Shown in pieces: positions 1 to 8,808 of a DNA stretch of 64,000 bases. Source of the stretch: Leucobacter triazinivorans (GTDB lineage Bacteria; Actinomycetota; Actinomycetes; Actinomycetales; Microbacteriaceae); contig NZ_CP035806.1 in NCBI RefSeq assembly GCF_004208635.1, forward strand, positions 1,364,001-1,428,000. The letters are read 5' to 3'. Every line of letters begins with the position of its first letter. Position 1 is the stretch's first letter. Made by a program: the position numbers and the translations under genes. Below the pieces are notes generated by a model that made no database searches, was not told the DNA's origin, and saw nothing but the letters and a program-made list of their open reading frames with translations.

Positions 1-1437
1 GTAGGTCAGCTGATGCTGGTGCGGCCGGGCGAGCGGATCGCGACCGACGGGATCGTCCGCACGGGGCGCTCCAGCCTGGACACCTCCGCGATCACCGGGG
101 AGTCGATCCCGGTCGAGGTCGAGCCCGGCGACGCCGTGTCGGCGGGTGCCATCAACACCGCCGGGGCGCTGGAGGTCGAGACGACCGCGGCGGGCACCGA
201 CAACTCGCTGACCACGATCGTCGAGCTCGTGGAGCAGGCGCAGGCCGAGAAGGGCGACCGCGCCCGCCTCGCCGACCGCATCGCCCGGCCATTGGTGCCC
301 GGCGTGCTGATCCTCGCCGCGCTCGTGGCAACCCTCGGGTCGCTGCTCGGCGACCCGGAGCTGTGGATCACCCGCGCCCTCGTGGTGCTGGTGGCGGCGT
401 CGCCCTGCGCGCTGGCGATCTCCGTGCCACTGACAGTGGTCGCCGCGATCGGGTCGGCGAGCAAGTTCGGCGTGATCATCAAGTCCGGGGCCGTGTTCGA
501 ACGATTCGGCGTGATCCGCCACGTCGCCGTCGACAAGACCGGCACCCTGACCCGCAACGAGCCCGCCGTCACCGCCGTCCTCACCGCCGACGGGATCACC
601 GATGCGCGGGCGCTTGCCTGGGCGGCCGCGCTGGAGCAGCACAGCACCCACCCGCTCGCGGCCGCGATTACCGCGGCCGCTCCAGATGCCCCTGCGGCCG
701 AGGGCGTGGCGGAGCAGGCCGGGCACGGCATCGAGGGCAAGCTCGACGGCGCGCGGATCACGGTCGGCAGCCCCCGCTGGCTGGACGCCGGGTCGCTCGG
801 CGACCAGGTGGCAGGCCTGGAAGAGCAGGGCATGACGGTCGTGATCGTCCACCGCGACGACGTCCCGGTTGCCGCGATCGGCGTCCGCGACGAGCTGCGC
901 CCCGAGGTCCCCGAGGTCGTGCGCACCCTCGCGACCCAGGGCATCGGGATGACGATGCTCACCGGCGACAACGCCCGCACCGCACGTGCCCTCGCTGCGG
1001 AGGCCGGGATCGAGGACGTCCGCGCCGAGCTGCGCCCCGAGGACAAGGCCACCGCGATCAGCGAACTCGGTAAGAAGAACGGCTCGGTCGCGATGATCGG
1101 CGACGGCATCAACGACGCACCCGCCCTGGCCGCCGCAGACATCGGCATCGCGATGGGCGCGACCGGCTCCGATGCCGCGATCGAGTCGGCCGACGTGGCG
1201 TTCACCGGCCATGACCTGCGGCTGCTGCCGCGCGCGTTCGACCACGCCCGTCGGGGGCGGCACATCATCAACCAGAACATCATCCTGTCGCTGCTGATCA
1301 TCACCGCCCTGCTCCCGCTCGCCCTGTTCGGCGTCCTGGGGCTCGCAGCGGTGGTCCTGGTGCACGAGATCGCCGAGGTCGTCGTCATCCTCAACGGCCT
1401 GCGCGCCGCCCGGACTCGGAAGGAGCCGACCGCATGA
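1..1437 (+). CDS. Heavy-metal P-type ATPase, C-terminal part (5' end outside window)
   Basis: The frame is open from base 1, so the N-terminal metal-binding and first membrane segments lie upstream. In order are an actuator domain with ITGESIPVE (near 90-115), a membrane segment with SPCALAISVP (near 400) marking a P1B metal transporter, the phosphorylation motif DKTGTLT (near 530), a THPLA motif (near 645), TGDN (near 960) and GDGINDAPAL (near 1100), then two C-terminal membrane helices. The SPC metal site fits Zn/Cd/Pb/Co exporters of the ZntA/CadA group; the metal cannot be decided here. It expels metal ions at the cell membrane using ATP. The stop overlaps the start of the next gene, and metal cargo neighbours support a resistance role. 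Confidence 0.93.
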   Translation, partial: VGQLMLVRPGERIATDGIVRTGRSSLDTSAITGESIPVEVEPGDAVSAGAINTAGALEVETTAAGTDNSLTTIVELVEQAQAEKGDRARLADRIARPLVPGVLILAALVATLGSLLGDPELWITRALVVLVAASPCALAISVPLTVVAAIGSASKFGVIIKSGAVFERFGVIRHVAVDKTGTLTRNEPAVTAVLTADGITDARALAWAAALEQHSTHPLAAAITAAAPDAPAAEGVAEQAGHGIEGKLDGARITVGSPRWLDAGSLGDQVAGLEEQGMTVVIVHRDDVPVAAIGVRDELRPEVPEVVRTLATQGIGMTMLTGDNARTARALAAEAGIEDVRAELRPEDKATAISELGKKNGSVAMIGDGINDAPALAAADIGIAMGATGSDAAIESADVAFTGHDLRLLPRAFDHARRGRHIINQNIILSLLIITALLPLALFGVLGLAAVVLVHEIAEVVVILNGLRAARTRKEPTA

Positions 1438-1742
1438 AGGTCGAACTGCTGCACATCGTCGACTGCCCGAACACAGCTGTCGCTGAGGAGCACGCGCGCG
1501 CCGCCCTGGACGCTCTCGGGCTCGCGGACGTGCCCGTCGAGCTGGTGACGATTCGAACCGAGGCCGAGGCGGCGGATGCTCCGTTCGGAGGCTCGCCCAC
1601 GATCCTCGTCGACGGCGTCGACCTGTTCCCCACGGCCCCGGTTCGCTCGCTCGCGTGCCGGGTCTACGCGACAGGAAGCGGGTACGCCGGAGCGCCCACG
1701 CAGGAGCAGATCGAAGCAGCGCTGCGAGGCGCATCCCGGTAG
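1434..1742 (+). CDS. Small thioredoxin-fold protein next to metal ATPase
   Basis: 102 residues. The start ATG overlaps the TGA of the ATPase gene, so the two are probably co-translated. It begins with a beta strand followed by HIVDCPN, with a single Cys where thioredoxins carry CxxC, and later has GGSPTILVDGVDLFP, the cis-proline strand-turn typical of the thioredoxin fold, then a second Cys in LACRVY. Similar small proteins accompany mercury and other metal resistance genes in actinobacteria (recalled family knowledge). A redox or metal-delivery role is inferred; no enzymatic activity can be assigned. Confidence 0.7.
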   Translation: MKVELLHIVDCPNTAVAEEHARAALDALGLADVPVELVTIRTEAEAADAPFGGSPTILVDGVDLFPTAPVRSLACRVYATGSGYAGAPTQEQIEAALRGASR

Positions 1743-1827
1743 AGCGAGAACGACCGGTGACGCGATCACTGGGTCACACCTCACGGCAAAGCGGTGTTCG
1801 CCGCGTGGATCGAGAACCCGGAAACAA

Positions 1828-1867
1828 AGCGGAGGGGGTAGGGCCGCTGGCCTCTACCCCCTCCGCT
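1828..1867. terminator. Bidirectional hairpin between convergent genes
   Basis: A perfect 14-bp stem (1828-1841 and 1854-1867) with a 12-nt loop lies between the rightward ATPase/thioredoxin-like genes and the leftward arsC. GC-rich stems between convergent genes are typical of actinobacterial terminators. It can serve both directions; there is no strong U-tract. Confidence 0.75.
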
Positions 1868-1879
1868 GCTCGCAGTCCC

Positions 1880-2284
1880 TCAGACGAGCAGTTCGGCGAG
1901 GAGGGTTTCGACGCGGCCCTTGATGTCGTCGCGGATCGGCCGCACCGACTCGATGCCCTGACCGGCGGGATCGTCGAGCTTCCAGTCTTCGTACCGCTTG
2001 CCCGGGAAGAACGGGCAGGCATCGCCGCAGCCCATCGTGATCACCACGTCGGAGTCCTGCACCGCTTCGGTGGTGAGCACCTTGGGCTGTTCGGCGGTGA
2101 TGTCGATGCCCTCTTCGCGCATCGCCTCGACCGCGACGGGGTTGATCTGGTCGGCGGGCATGGATCCGGCGGAGCGGACCTCGACGCGGTCGCCCGCGAG
2201 CTCGCGGAGCCAGCCTGCGGCCATCTGGGAGCGGCCGGCGTTGTGGACGCAGACGAAGAGGACGGAGGGCTTCTGGTCGGTCAT
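1880..2284 (-). CDS. arsC: Arsenate reductase, thioredoxin-coupled LMW-phosphatase type
   Basis: 134 residues. The N-terminal loop FVCVHNAGRS is the CX5R phosphate-binding loop (C12, R18), and C86 and C90 in TMGCGDACPFFPG supply the cysteine relay of the pI258-type ArsC family. It reduces arsenate to arsenite in the cytoplasm, using a thioredoxin system to recycle the disulfide; trxA and trxB in the same leftward gene set fit this. The start ATG at 2284 was chosen because the reading frame upstream runs antisense into the fusion gene and lacks family similarity. It lies 14 bp downstream of the arsR-arsC stop. Confidence 0.92.
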   Translation of the reverse strand: MTDQKPSVLFVCVHNAGRSQMAAGWLRELAGDRVEVRSAGSMPADQINPVAVEAMREEGIDITAEQPKVLTTEAVQDSDVVITMGCGDACPFFPGKRYEDWKLDDPAGQGIESVRPIRDDIKGRVETLLAELLV

Positions 2285-2298
2285 GGTTTTCGCATCTT

Positions 2299-3303
2299 TC
2301 AGTCGGTGAGGGTGGCGAGGAGGCCGCGGACGCGGCCCTCGATGTCGTGGCGTATCGCTTCGACCCCCTCGGGCGAGGCCAGCGCAGGGTCGCCCACGGC
2401 CCAGTCCTCGTAGCGGACGCCGGGGATGATCGGGCAGACGTCGCCGCAGCCCATGGTGACCACCACGTCGGCCGCGCGTACGGCGTCGTCGGTGAGGGGC
2501 TTCGGGAACGCCGTCTCGGCCTCCTGCTCGCCTTCGATCTCGGTGAGCAGGGAGCGCACGTGCGGGTGCACATCCGAGGCAGGGGTGGAGCCCGCGGAGC
2601 GCGCGATCACGCGGCCGTCGGCGAGCTGGTTGACGATCGCGGCGGCGAGTTGGGAGCGGCCCGCGTTCTGCACGCACACGAACAACACCCGCGGCACCCC
2701 GGCCGAGCGGTCCCGCGTCAGGTCGGTGAGGCGCTGCCGGGCGAACCGTTCGGTCAGCGGGATCATGTGCGCCGTCAGTTTGGCCGAACGGACCAGGCCG
2801 GCGTAGGACTCGCGGACGATCGCGATCACGAGTTCTCGGTTCAGCCCGGTCAGCTCGTCGGCGAGCTCTTCGGCGAGCCGCGTCACGCGGGCGTCCATCT
2901 GCTGCAGGGCCGCGACCCGTGCTGCGGTGTCCTCGGGCTCGTCCGTTGTGGCCGCGGCGGGGGCGAACGCGTCGAGGAGGGCCGCGACGGCGCGCTGCTT
3001 GCCCGGCGCGATGCGGTAGTACACCCAGGTGCCGCGCCGCTCGGACAGCAGCATCCCGGTCTCTTTCAGCACCTTCAGGTGGTGGGAGACGGTCGGCTGG
3101 GACACGTCGGCGAGCTCGGCGAGGTCGCATACGCAGGACTCGCCGCGCGGGTCGGTCGCGATCGCGGAGAGCATCCGCAGCCGCAGCGGGTCAGCGAGCG
3201 CCTTCAGCGCCCCGGCCACGGTCGTGGCGGCCTCGGTGCCGATGGCGTGCGCCGTGGACGGCGCGCACGCGTCGGCGTCAGAGATGACGGTCGTGTCGGT
3301 CAT
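2299..3303 (-). CDS. ArsR repressor fused to arsenate reductase
   Basis: 334 residues in three parts. Residues 25-110 are an ArsR winged helix with the CVCDL arsenic-sensing motif (57-61) and the recognition helix SQPTVSHHLKVL. Residues 125-195 are a helical segment like the three-helix dimerization domain found before some actinobacterial ArsC proteins. Residues 205-334 are an LMW-phosphatase ArsC with FVCVQNAGRS and TMGCGDVC, all redox cysteines kept. It should both repress the operon and reduce arsenate. Its ATG originally overlapped the acr3 stop (ATGA), but an IS3 element now separates them, so its transcription may have changed. ArsR-ArsC fusions are known in actinobacteria. Confidence 0.9.
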   Translation of the reverse strand: MTDTTVISDADACAPSTAHAIGTEAATTVAGALKALADPLRLRMLSAIATDPRGESCVCDLAELADVSQPTVSHHLKVLKETGMLLSERRGTWVYYRIAPGKQRAVAALLDAFAPAAATTDEPEDTAARVAALQQMDARVTRLAEELADELTGLNRELVIAIVRESYAGLVRSAKLTAHMIPLTERFARQRLTDLTRDRSAGVPRVLFVCVQNAGRSQLAAAIVNQLADGRVIARSAGSTPASDVHPHVRSLLTEIEGEQEAETAFPKPLTDDAVRAADVVVTMGCGDVCPIIPGVRYEDWAVGDPALASPEGVEAIRHDIEGRVRGLLATLTD

Positions 3304-3352
3304 GACGTCCTCGATTCGGTGGCGTAGGGGTCGGTGTGGAACCAGGCCTTCG
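3300..3352 (-). pseudogene. Orphaned 3' end of acr3
   Basis: Joining base 4635 to base 3352 and reading leftward (removing the IS and one target repeat) continues the acr3 frame with KAWFHTDPYATESRTS and a TGA at 3302-3300 that overlaps the ATG of the ArsR-ArsC gene. These 16 codons are therefore the original C-terminus of the arsenite pump, cut off by the IS insertion. The fragment has no start of its own. Confidence 0.85.
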
Positions 3353-3378
3353 GGGTCTGATGTCGGTTATGTTGACTC
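3353..3378 (+). repeat. IS3 left terminal inverted repeat
   Basis: Starts GGGTCTGATGTCGGTT and continues with GTTGACTC after two mismatched bases; mirrors 4606-4631. Confidence 0.85.
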
Positions 3379-3388
3379 GGGTTTCTCT

Positions 3389-4270
3389 TCACGCCGCGAG
3401 TGCGACGCTGCCTACATTAACAACTTCAAACTCCACTGGGGTAAGTCTCCCTAGCCTGCGCTGGCGACGCTTCCGGTGATACTTCCCCTCAACCCAAGAA
3501 ACAATCGCCAAACGAAGCTCTTCCCGGGTCTCCCACACCTTCCGATCTAGAACATTCTTCTGCAAAAGCGAGAAGAAACTTTCCATCGCCGCGTTATCCC
3601 CAGCAGCACCCACGCGCCCCATCGAGCCCTGCAACTGGTGCCGACGTAACGCCGATTGGAAGCTCTGGGAACGAAATTGACCGCCTCTGTCTGAGTGCAC
3701 CACCGTCCCGACCGGACGACCGCGCTGCATGACCGCGTTCTCAAGCGCCCCCACCGCAAGCGATGCCTGCATGCGTGGCCCGATTGAGTAGCCGACGACT
3801 TTGTTAGACCAGACGTCTTTCACCGCGCACATGTACAGGCGACCCTCGTTCGTCCATTGCTCTGTAATGTCGGTCAACCACAACCGGTTCGGGCCCTGGG
3901 CGGTGAACTGGCGCTCGACGAGATCGTCACCCACCGGAGCACCAGCACGACTGGCACGGCCCTTCCGCTTCGTGATCACTGATCGAATGCCTGCCTGTTT
4001 GCACAGCCGCCACACACGCCGTTCAGTGACGGCATAGCCGAGGCCCTGCATCTCGTCAGCGAGGAACCGGTACCCAAACTCGGGATCTTCAGCATGAAGC
4101 GTACGCAGCACCCCGATGAGATGCCGATCATCAGCTTCGCGTTTCGAAACTGGCTGCTTTACCCACTGGTAGTACGCCTGTTTCGAAAACCCGAGTACCC
4201 GACACGCCACCACGACAGGCACCCGGATCGGGGCGTCCTTCGCGGCCAGTTCTTGGACGAGCGGGAACAC
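3389..4270 (-). CDS. IS3 transposase OrfB (DDE integrase core)
   Basis: 293 residues from a GTG that overlaps the orfA TAG (TAGTG). An N-terminal HTH_21-like region contains YGYRF-type residues (FGYRFLADEMQG); the rve integrase core follows with WLTDITEQW (first Asp), VHSDRGGQFRS (second Asp) and DNAAMESFFSLLQKN (Glu), and KRRQRRLGRLTPVEFE near the end. It catalyses strand transfer of the element, normally as an OrfAB frameshift product. The frame is intact, so the element may be active. Confidence 0.93.
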   Translation of the reverse strand: MFPLVQELAAKDAPIRVPVVVACRVLGFSKQAYYQWVKQPVSKREADDRHLIGVLRTLHAEDPEFGYRFLADEMQGLGYAVTERRVWRLCKQAGIRSVITKRKGRASRAGAPVGDDLVERQFTAQGPNRLWLTDITEQWTNEGRLYMCAVKDVWSNKVVGYSIGPRMQASLAVGALENAVMQRGRPVGTVVHSDRGGQFRSQSFQSALRRHQLQGSMGRVGAAGDNAAMESFFSLLQKNVLDRKVWETREELRLAIVSWVEGKYHRKRRQRRLGRLTPVEFEVVNVGSVALAA

Positions 4271-4563
4271 TATTTTGGGGGCGTGATATGAATCTGCGAC
4301 AAATACGCTGCTGCCCGCCTAAGCACTTCGTTCTCCTGCTCGAGGAGCCTATTGCGGCGTATCAACTCACGAATCTGCGCATCCTCCGCCGCGGTCACGT
4401 CTTTCGTCACGGGTAGGCCAGCATCACGCCGTTCAGCATCAGCCACCCATTTCGACAGCGCCGACTTTGAGACTCCAAGATCTCGTCCGACTTCTCGTTG
4501 TGTCGCACCCTGCCGCACTAACGCGACCGCGTCTTTTTTGAACTCCTCCGAGTATTTCGCCAT
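4270..4563 (-). CDS. IS3 transposase OrfA (HTH and leucine zipper)
   Basis: 97 residues from MAKYSEEFKKDAV. An HTH_Tnp_1 domain (VRQGATQREVGRDLGVSKSA) is followed by a coiled coil with leucine spacing (RNRLLEQENEVLRRAAAYL). It ends ITPPK then TAG. The last codons contain the heptamer C-CCA-AAA in the correct phase for -1 ribosomal slippage, which would join OrfA to OrfB. The longer frame from 4605 was not used because the family start is MAKYS or similar. Confidence 0.9.
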   Translation of the reverse strand: MAKYSEEFKKDAVALVRQGATQREVGRDLGVSKSALSKWVADAERRDAGLPVTKDVTAAEDAQIRELIRRNRLLEQENEVLRRAAAYLSQIHITPPK

Positions 4564-4605
4564 GGTTCTATCCTCCCAGCCAGCACGTTCAGAACTGGCG
4601 GACAA

Positions 4606-4631
4606 GAGTCAACCAAACCGACATCAGACCC
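4606..4631 (-). repeat. IS3 right terminal inverted repeat
   Basis: Reverse complement of the left end with two mismatches. It supplies the premature TGA (4626-4624) that now ends acr3. Confidence 0.85.
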
Positions 4632-5670
4632 TCGCGGCCCAGAGCGAGACGTAGACCAGGCCCACGAGCACCGGCACCTCGATGAGCGGGCCGACGACCC
4701 CGGCCAAGGCCTGGCCGGATGCCGCGCCGAAGGTGCCGATCGCGACCGCGATCGCGAGCTCGAAGTTGTTGCCCGCCGCAGTGAACGCGAGCGTCGTCGA
4801 CCGTGCATACCCCAGGCCGAGCCCCTTGCCGAGCAGGATGCCGGCGAACCACATCAGTGCGAAGTAGACCAGCAGCGGCAGCGCGATCCTGGCGACGTCC
4901 ATCGGGCGCGAGGTGACCTGCTCGCCCTGCAGCGCGAACAGCAGCACGATCGTGAACAGCAGCCCGTACAACGCCCACGGCCCGATCACGGGGAGGAACT
5001 TCTCCTCGTACCAGTCGCGCCCCTTGCGCTTCTCGCCGACGAAACGGGACGCGAAGCCCGCGGCGAGCGGAATACCGAGGAACACGAGCACATTCAGCGC
5101 GATCTGCCAGACCGAGACATCCAGACCCTGCGCGTCCAGTCCCAGCCAGCCCGGCAGCACGGTCAGGTAGAACCAGCCCAGCACCGAGAACATCACGACC
5201 TGGAAGACGGAGTTGATCGCGACCAGCACCGCGGTCGCTTCCCGGTCACCGCACGCGAGGTCGTTCCAGATCACGACCATCGCGATGCAGCGGGCGAGTC
5301 CGACGATGATCAGCCCGGTCCGGTACTCCGGCAGGTCCGGCAGGAAGATCCAGGCGAGCGCGAACATCACCGCGGGCCCCACGAGCCAGTTCAGCACGAG
5401 CGAGGAGAGGAGCAGCTTCTTGTCCCCGGTGACGGCGGCGACCCTGTCGTAGCGGACCTTCGCGAGCACCGGGTACATCATCACCAGCAGGCCCAGCCCG
5501 ATGGGGATCGAGATTCCGCCGACCTCCATCGCGGAGAGCGCGTCCGAGAGCGCGGGCACGAAGCGTCCGAGCAGGAGGCCCGCGACCATGGCGAGGCCGA
5601 TCCAAAGCGGCAGCCACTTGTCGAGAGTGGAGAGCCGCTTCGGGGCGGTGCGGGTCAGGGTGTCGGTCAT
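4624..5670 (-). CDS. acr3: Arsenite efflux pump ACR3, C-terminus truncated by IS
   Basis: 348 residues with about ten membrane segments. The family motifs LARCIAMVVIWNDLACGD (essential Cys of transmembrane helix 4) and GNNFELAIAVAIG (conserved Glu) are present. It exports As(III) across the cell membrane using the proton gradient. Its ATG overlaps the trxA stop. The natural C-terminal 16 residues were replaced by Arg-Val and a stop supplied by the IS inverted repeat; the lost part follows the last membrane helix and is cytoplasmic, so the pump may still work (inference). Original length would have been 362. Confidence 0.93.
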   Translation of the reverse strand: MTDTLTRTAPKRLSTLDKWLPLWIGLAMVAGLLLGRFVPALSDALSAMEVGGISIPIGLGLLVMMYPVLAKVRYDRVAAVTGDKKLLLSSLVLNWLVGPAVMFALAWIFLPDLPEYRTGLIIVGLARCIAMVVIWNDLACGDREATAVLVAINSVFQVVMFSVLGWFYLTVLPGWLGLDAQGLDVSVWQIALNVLVFLGIPLAAGFASRFVGEKRKGRDWYEEKFLPVIGPWALYGLLFTIVLLFALQGEQVTSRPMDVARIALPLLVYFALMWFAGILLGKGLGLGYARSTTLAFTAAGNNFELAIAVAIGTFGAASGQALAGVVGPLIEVPVLVGLVYVSLWAARV

Positions 5671-5993
5671 GCGAGCAGCTCCTCGATCTTCGCGGCGTAG
5701 ACGGGCTTCGGGTGCGCGCCGATCAGCACGTCCACGCGCTCCCCGTTCCGGTAGAAGCCGAGGGTCGGGATCGAGGTCACCCCGGCCGCGGTCACGGTCT
5801 CGGGGTTCTGGTCGGCGTCGACCTTCACGATCCTCACCCGGCCCGCGTACTCGCCGGCGAGCTGGTCCAGGATCGGGGCGATCGCCCTGCACGGGCCGCA
5901 CCAGGTCGCCCAAATGTCGACCACGACAGGCAGCTCGGACTCGAGCACCTCCGCCCGGAAAGTAGCGTCGGTGACAGGGATGACGGTGCTCAT
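5667..5993 (-). CDS. trxA: Thioredoxin in arsenic operon
   Basis: 108 residues, full length. The active site [13 protein letters not shown] lies at about 28-40, and the cis-proline is in [12 protein letters not shown]. It reduces protein disulfides and here most likely recycles the ArsC domains encoded downstream. ATGA overlaps on both sides link it to trxB and acr3. Confidence 0.95.
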   Translation of the reverse strand: MSTVIPVTDATFRAEVLESELPVVVDIWATWCGPCRAIAPILDQLAGEYAGRVRIVKVDADQNPETVTAAGVTSIPTLGFYRNGERVDVLIGAHPKPVYAAKIEELLA

Positions 5994-6964
5994 GCGGAGA
6001 CCTCCAAAGCAAGCTCGGAAACGGTGGCGGGTGCGAGGTTCGACAGGTAGTGCTGGGCGTCCTGCGCGGCCGCGCAGCCGGTGCCCGCGGCGGTGATCGC
6101 CTGCCGGTACGTGTGATCGACGAGATCCCCGGCCGCGAACACCCCGGCCAGGTTCGTCCGCGTCGACGGGTGCGCGACCCGCACGTACCCGTCCGCGTCG
6201 GTGTCGACCTGCCCGGTCACGAGCTCGGAGCGCGGGTCGTGCCCGATCGCGACGAACACCCCCGTCGCGTCGAGCGTGCGCTCGGCCCCGGTGACGGTGT
6301 CGCGCAGCGTGAGCCCGGTGACCTGCTCGTCGCCGAGGATCGCGGCGACCTCGCTGTTCCAGGCGACCTCGATCTTCGGGTCGTCGAGCACGCGCTGCGC
6401 CATGATCCTCGACGCGCGGAACTCGTCCCGGCGGTGCACCACGGTCACCTTCGATGCGAACCGGGTGAGGAACAGGGCCTCCTCCATCGCGGAGTCCCCG
6501 CCGCCGACCACGACGATCTCCTGCTCCCGGAAGAAGAACCCGTCGCAGGTCGCGCACCACGACACACCGTGCCCGGACAGGCGCTCCTCCTCGGGAAGGC
6601 CGAGCTTGCGGTACGCGGAACCCATCGTCAGGATCACCGCCCGCGCCCGATACGTCGCCCCGGCACCGGTCTCGATGGTCTTCACGTCGCCGTCGAGTTC
6701 GAGGCGGACCGCGTCGTCGTAGACGATCTCGGCGCCGAACCGCTCGGCCTGTGCCCGCATCGACTCCATCAGCTCCGGGCCCTGCACGCCGTCGACGAAG
6801 CCCGGGAAGTTCTCCACCTCGGTCGTCGTCATCAGCGCACCGCCCGCGGTCACCGAGCCCGCGATCACGACCGGCGCGAGGCCCGCACGGGCGGCGTAGA
6901 CCGCCGCGGTGTACCCCGCAGGACCGGACCCGACGATGAGTAGTTCGACCTCTTTAATAGACAT
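5990..6964 (-). CDS. trxB: Thioredoxin reductase in arsenic operon
   Basis: 324 residues from MSIKEVELL. The FAD motif [17 protein letters not shown], the redox pair CATCDGFFF, the NADPH motif [14 protein letters not shown] and the C-terminal FAD contact AAGDLVD are all present. It transfers electrons from NADPH to TrxA. First gene of the leftward operon trxB-trxA-acr3-(IS)-arsR/C-arsC. An ATG six codons earlier (6982) is in frame, but 6964 fits the family N-terminus and lies just after a possible -10 element, suggesting leaderless translation. Confidence 0.93.
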   Translation of the reverse strand: MSIKEVELLIVGSGPAGYTAAVYAARAGLAPVVIAGSVTAGGALMTTTEVENFPGFVDGVQGPELMESMRAQAERFGAEIVYDDAVRLELDGDVKTIETGAGATYRARAVILTMGSAYRKLGLPEEERLSGHGVSWCATCDGFFFREQEIVVVGGGDSAMEEALFLTRFASKVTVVHRRDEFRASRIMAQRVLDDPKIEVAWNSEVAAILGDEQVTGLTLRDTVTGAERTLDATGVFVAIGHDPRSELVTGQVDTDADGYVRVAHPSTRTNLAGVFAAGDLVDHTYRQAITAAGTGCAAAQDAQHYLSNLAPATVSELALEVSA

Positions 6965-6984
6965 GCATCTATATTGACGCATGT
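6957..6984 (-). promoter_or_regulatory. Candidate ars operon promoter/operator
   Basis: AT-rich patch in GC-rich surroundings at the trxB start. It contains an inverted repeat ACATGC-N12-GCATGT (6961-6984) and an overlapping near-palindrome ATAGACATGCATCTAT (6957-6972). Leftward it reads TATAGAT a few bases before the trxB ATG, usable as a -10. The ArsR-ArsC fusion would be the natural ligand. No clear -35 was found. Confidence 0.5.
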
Positions 6985-7053
6985 CGAAGCAAGCGGCAAG
7001 TCTGCGCAGCGCATCTGGGCGGGTGTTTGCCGAAGATTCATCTCCCGCGGCGC

Positions 7054-8808
7054 CTACGCACTGTCGGCCATGATGTTCTGTGGTCCCGTGCTGGTGTGGG
7101 AGTAGCCAAGTGCGGTCTCGACGCTGATGCCGAAGAGGTCACAGATGCGCCTGACGTCGCCGCCGGTCTGCTCGACTTCGTAGAGAATCCGGTCGGTGCG
7201 GAGTGCTTGCGCGGTCACGCCGGCTTTCTTCCAGGGGAAGTTCCGGCTGGGCGGTGAGAGACGGGGTGCGGTCTGGGTGGTGACGAGCATGTAGGGGTTC
7301 TTCGTCTCGGGCCAGCGTTTGGCTCGGTGATCGAGCCAGGCGGCCAGGCGGACAAGAACGGGCTTGGCGAGCGGGATGAAGCGGCCATCGGGCATCCGCA
7401 GACGTCCGTCGATGATGTCGGTGAGCTTGATGTGCTGCACTTGCGAAGTCATCAGAGCGTGGAAGGCGACGAGGGAGACGGCCAGCGCGATCGCGGGGTC
7501 GGGATTGGTGAGCGCGTCGCGGATCGCGGTGGGTTCCATCGGCAGCGGGAGGTTGCGTCTGGGGCCGCGCAGCGGAATCGCTTTCGTCGGGACGGTGAAG
7601 ACCAGCTTGCGACCGTGCAGGATCGTGAACAGGCTGCGGAAGCCGAGCATCATGGCGTGACGGCGCGAGGGGTCGTCAGGAAGGGCGGCGAGGATGTCTT
7701 CGGTGCTGATCCCGGCGAGGCTGGTGCGGCCTTCTTCGACCCAGCGAGTGATCGCGGGGAGGATGCCGTACATCTGGCCCTTGACGGTCATCGTGTCGCG
7801 GGGCTGACGGCGCGGCGGAGTCTTGGAACCGTCGACCATGATGTCTCGCCAGAGCTCGAGCTGGGATCGCATCGGCTCGGGCAGTGCGTGGGTCTTGCGT
7901 TCGAAGAGCTTGGTGAACGAGGGCACCCGGTCGTCAGTGAGGAGCCCGGCGTCTTCGAGGACTTCGATGGTGGAGCGGATGTTGCTGCCGTCGTCGTAGC
8001 GGCGCATCGAGAGGATGTCGGAGGCGCGGAAGCGCAGATTCGCGCCGGGGAACACGAGTTGCAGGACTTTCAGGGTGCGCCTGACCTGGTTGGTCTGGCG
8101 CTTGCTCCATGCGTACTCTCGGGCTCGGGGGTAGAGGAAGTGGTCGGTGCGGCTGGTGATGTCGCGCAGCCTGATCTCGTTGGAGCGCTGCCGGAGACGT
8201 TCGGGGTCGGGGTCGATATGGAACAGCACCGGTTGGTGGCTGGCCGGTTCCGGCGGCGGGGTGCTGATGACCTTGAGCGCTTCGCGGATGCTCATCGCCA
8301 TCGGCAGGTGGAGTTCCGCGGGCTGACGGGAGTCGTTCACCGAGGCGAGGAAGAGCTGCTGGCCGTACTTGCGTGCCGTGTCGAGGTCGAGCGGTTCGCC
8401 GAGTCTCTGGTGGTAGCGGGCGGTTTCCAGGCAGAGCCGGCAGTAGCCCTGTTCACCGATAGTGACCTCGCGGTGGCAGGAGATGCACTCACCTTGCGGG
8501 TAGTGGGTGAACCACCAGCGGCACTTCCAGCACCGCCAGTTGTGCCTGCGGTAGACGCCCCAGGCGAGGCAGTCGCGGCAGGAGCCGATGAAGCCGGGGC
8601 TGCCGGGGTGGCAGTGAGCGCAGAGGCCTTGGCTGTAATACTCGGCCGATCCGCACTTGCTACAGGCCGGCGGTGTGAACGGGCCGCCGGGGATGCAGTC
8701 GTAGCAGAAGTCGATTCGGGGTGTGAGCCACGCGGCCGGCTTGACCCCGCACGCGGTGCAGGGCAGCGGCGGACTCAGGGGTCCGTTCGGGCCGCGTGCC
8801 GGGCTCAT
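7054..8808 (-). CDS. Zinc-ribbon protein with degenerate tyrosine-recombinase-like C-terminus
   Basis: 584 residues. The first 150 hold repeated CxxC pairs (CTACG, CYDC, CSKCG, CAHC, CRDC, CWKC, CISC, CRLC), which look like consecutive zinc ribbons. The last 170 (from [16 protein letters not shown]) resemble a phage-integrase catalytic fold, ending in ALGYSHT, but the usual Arg and His-x-x-Arg residues are not apparent. It is the third gene of a trio, its ATG overlapping the stop of the XRE gene. A role as accessory DNA-binding subunit in transposition is inferred. I do not recognise a named family. Confidence 0.6.
   Translation of the reverse strand: MSPARGPNGPLSPPLPCTACGVKPAAWLTPRIDFCYDCIPGGPFTPPACSKCGSAEYYSQGLCAHCHPGSPGFIGSCRDCLAWGVYRRHNWRCWKCRWWFTHYPQGECISCHREVTIGEQGYCRLCLETARYHQRLGEPLDLDTARKYGQQLFLASVNDSRQPAELHLPMAMSIREALKVISTPPPEPASHQPVLFHIDPDPERLRQRSNEIRLRDITSRTDHFLYPRAREYAWSKRQTNQVRRTLKVLQLVFPGANLRFRASDILSMRRYDDGSNIRSTIEVLEDAGLLTDDRVPSFTKLFERKTHALPEPMRSQLELWRDIMVDGSKTPPRRQPRDTMTVKGQMYGILPAITRWVEEGRTSLAGISTEDILAALPDDPSRRHAMMLGFRSLFTILHGRKLVFTVPTKAIPLRGPRRNLPLPMEPTAIRDALTNPDPAIALAVSLVAFHALMTSQVQHIKLTDIIDGRLRMPDGRFIPLAKPVLVRLAAWLDHRAKRWPETKNPYMLVTTQTAPRLSPPSRNFPWKKAGVTAQALRTDRILYEVEQTGGDVRRICDLFGISVETALGYSHTSTGPQNIMADSA

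Larger units (their letters stand above)
3353..4631 (-). mobile_element. IS3-family insertion sequence, 1,279 bp
   Basis: Ends are inverted repeats beginning GGGTCTGATGTCGGTT (16 bp identical, then GTTGACTC again shared). A 3-bp target duplication TCG flanks it at 3350-3352 and 4632-4634. Inside are orfA and orfB in the leftward direction. Size, two-ORF layout and 3-bp duplication are standard for IS3. The boundaries are supported independently because removing the element and one TCG restores an uninterrupted acr3 frame ending in an ATGA overlap with the next gene. If the ends were instead taken as the TGATGT...ACATCA core, no target duplication would remain. Confidence 0.92.
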
